Shown here: piece after piece, positions 62,914 to 64,000 of the stretch
Layout: the number at the start of each line of letters is the position of its first letter
Position numbering within the stretch: the stretch's first letter is position 1
NCBI RefSeq assembly: GCF_008017455.1
Contig: NZ_VRTY01000025.1
Location: 1-64,000 of the forward strand
Direction of reading: 5' to 3'
DNA from: Pontibacter qinzhouensis
GTDB taxonomy: Bacteria; Bacteroidota; Bacteroidia; Cytophagales; Hymenobacteraceae
Length of the DNA: 64,000 nucleotides
Translations under genes and position numbers: made by a program
The notes under the pieces: model-generated
Seen by the model: the letters and a program-made list of their open reading frames with translations, nothing else
Databases searched by the model: none
What the model was told of the DNA's origin: nothing

Positions 62914-63951
62914 ATGCAGCAGGTAACTTACAATCGGGCTATTGTGTACTGGCTCTTGAGCGGTGCAGTTTTAATTTTGGCAATGGTCGTAGTCGGGGGT
63001 ATTACACGCCTAACCGGCTCCGGCCTCTCCATGGTGGAGTGGAACGTTATTTCGGGCACGTTGCCTCCGCTGAACGAGGCTGCCTGGGTCACGATGTTTG
63101 AAAAGTATAAGCAGTTTCCGGAGTACCAGAAACTGAACGTAGGCATGACACTCGACGGGTTTAAGCAAATTTTCTGGTGGGAGTACCTGCACCGCCTGCT
63201 CGGTCGTTTTATCGGCCTTGTGTTTATAGTACCTTTCATTTATTTTCTGGTAAAAAGGCAGCTTAACGGCTGGTTGTTTGAGCGTTTGCTGGTCATACTG
63301 CTGCTGGGTGTTGTACAGGGTTTTATGGGCTGGATTATGGTAAAGAGTGGCCTCGTAGATAACCCACATGTTAGCCACTACCGCCTGGCAGCGCACTTTC
63401 TGCTGGCGCTGGCCCTGATCGGTGTTATTCTCTGGACCGTAGCCGACCTAACCACCCGCAGGCAAGAACGGGTAACTTCTAAGCCCTTGTTAAAGCTCTC
63501 CAAAGTAGTGCTGGCCGCTATACTGGTCCAAATTATTTTCGGCGCCTTTGTGGCTGGTCTTAAAGCTGGGTTTTATTACAACACCTTTCCGCTGATGAAT
63601 GGCGAATTTTTTCCTTCGCATTTAAAAGGGTTTCTGCCCTGGTCAGAGCTGCTCAACAGCGGTACGGTAGTTCAGTTTGTGCACCGCTGGGCTGGGGTTC
63701 TGGTGCTCCTGGTCATTCTATTTTTCTGGTACAGCAGCCGCCGCTACACCATGTCTTCGGGTGTGCAATTGCTTATTGTGCTGCTGGTGCTCATAGCGTT
63801 TGTGCAGCTGGGGCTGGGCATTGTAACGCTGCTCCTGGCGGTGCCTGTCAGTCTGGGGGTGCTGCACCAGGTAGTGGCTGTGTTGCTGTTTTCGGTTAGT
63901 GTGCTGGCGGTGCATCAGTTATCGGTAGGCTGCAGGGCAGTAAAAGCTTAG
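62914..63951 (+). CDS. ctaA: Heme A synthase (COX15/CtaA)
   Basis: 345 aa from the ATG at 62914; an upstream in-frame TTG at 62893 is less likely. Eight membrane helices. GGITRLTGSGLSMVEWNVIS (about 28-47) is the hallmark. Heme-ligand histidines are in EYLHRLLGR (about 91-99), SHYRLAAHFLLA (about 157-168), QFVHRWAGVL (about 250) and LHQVVAVLL (about 312). It converts heme O to heme A for cytochrome c oxidase, so an aa3- or caa3-type oxidase is expected elsewhere. Confidence 0.93.
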   Translation: MQQVTYNRAIVYWLLSGAVLILAMVVVGGITRLTGSGLSMVEWNVISGTLPPLNEAAWVTMFEKYKQFPEYQKLNVGMTLDGFKQIFWWEYLHRLLGRFIGLVFIVPFIYFLVKRQLNGWLFERLLVILLLGVVQGFMGWIMVKSGLVDNPHVSHYRLAAHFLLALALIGVILWTVADLTTRRQERVTSKPLLKLSKVVLAAILVQIIFGAFVAGLKAGFYYNTFPLMNGEFFPSHLKGFLPWSELLNSGTVVQFVHRWAGVLVLLVILFFWYSSRRYTMSSGVQLLIVLLVLIAFVQLGLGIVTLLLAVPVSLGVLHQVVAVLLFSVSVLAVHQLSVGCRAVKA

Positions 63952-64000
63952 CCACACAGTGTAGCTCCTGGTTTTTTGTATGGTGTGTTGCTCAGGTAGC

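Overview
The window looks like chromosomal DNA of a Bacteroidota bacterium of the order Cytophagales, probably Hymenobacteraceae (Pontibacter-like; the genus is a guess). The reasons are a SusC/SusD pair, type IX secretion genes (porT beside ubiE, and a PorE-like OmpA/PD40 protein), families typical of the phylum (DUF5606, VF530), promoters of the TTTG/TAnnTTTG type, and no Shine-Dalgarno sequences. I see 57 genes or probable genes, no rRNA, tRNA, CRISPR array, prophage or transposase.

Layout. 0.2-5.2 kb: a translationally coupled 5-oxoprolinase operon (pxpB-pxpC-pxpA plus an NRAMP-like transporter lacking the metal motif) beside a glutamate/dicarboxylate symporter. 5.5-11.9 kb: cyclophilin, a FAS1 lipoprotein, rsgA-waaA, perR-ahpC behind a palindromic operator, and a crotonase. 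11.9-13.4 kb: a long AT-rich gap ending at fbp, with a LacI/cre-like palindrome. 14.4-22.7 kb: DUF5606, a TonB-like protein, engB, two TPR/PD40 proteins (the second PorE-like), ubiE-porT and an SDR. 23-28.2 kb: a kinase-like lipoprotein that may be truncated, then the thiamin salvage operon thiM-thiE-thiD-tenA under a TPP riboswitch. 28.5-38.5 kb: a double ABC ATPase, outer-membrane proteins, small stress or DNA-binding proteins, an AsmA-like protein, a DinB/YfiT protein, a sulfatase and a Bcr/CflA efflux pump. 38.8-51.2 kb: DUF4268, a LacI regulator with fructokinase, two acetyltransferases, an FAD monooxygenase, a GH13 glucosidase, a PQQ sugar dehydrogenase and a YihY protein. 51.6-61.7 kb: SusC-SusD-phosphoesterase-DUF1080-Gfo/Idh, which I read as an uptake and 3-keto-sugar processing locus. 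The window ends with heme A synthase.

The most unusual content is between the genes. A family of short elements occurs about 21 times, plus two fragments. Sixteen of the 20 full copies are exactly 57 bp. Both ends are conserved (ACCCTTGR at the head; CTTCnGAAGGC, then TTTTCATT and AATAATT at the tail) and the middle of about 20 bp is highly variable. Roughly half sit directly 3' of a co-oriented gene; two start on the last A of a stop codon and one supplies the stop. Others form tail-to-tail pairs of about 300 bp in intergenic regions that do not follow a gene 3' end. Two more intergenic repeat families (10.5/60.1 kb and 28.3/60.3 kb) and AT-rich tails accompany them. I do not recognise the 57-bp family; it could be a terminator family, a REP/MITE-like element, or both.
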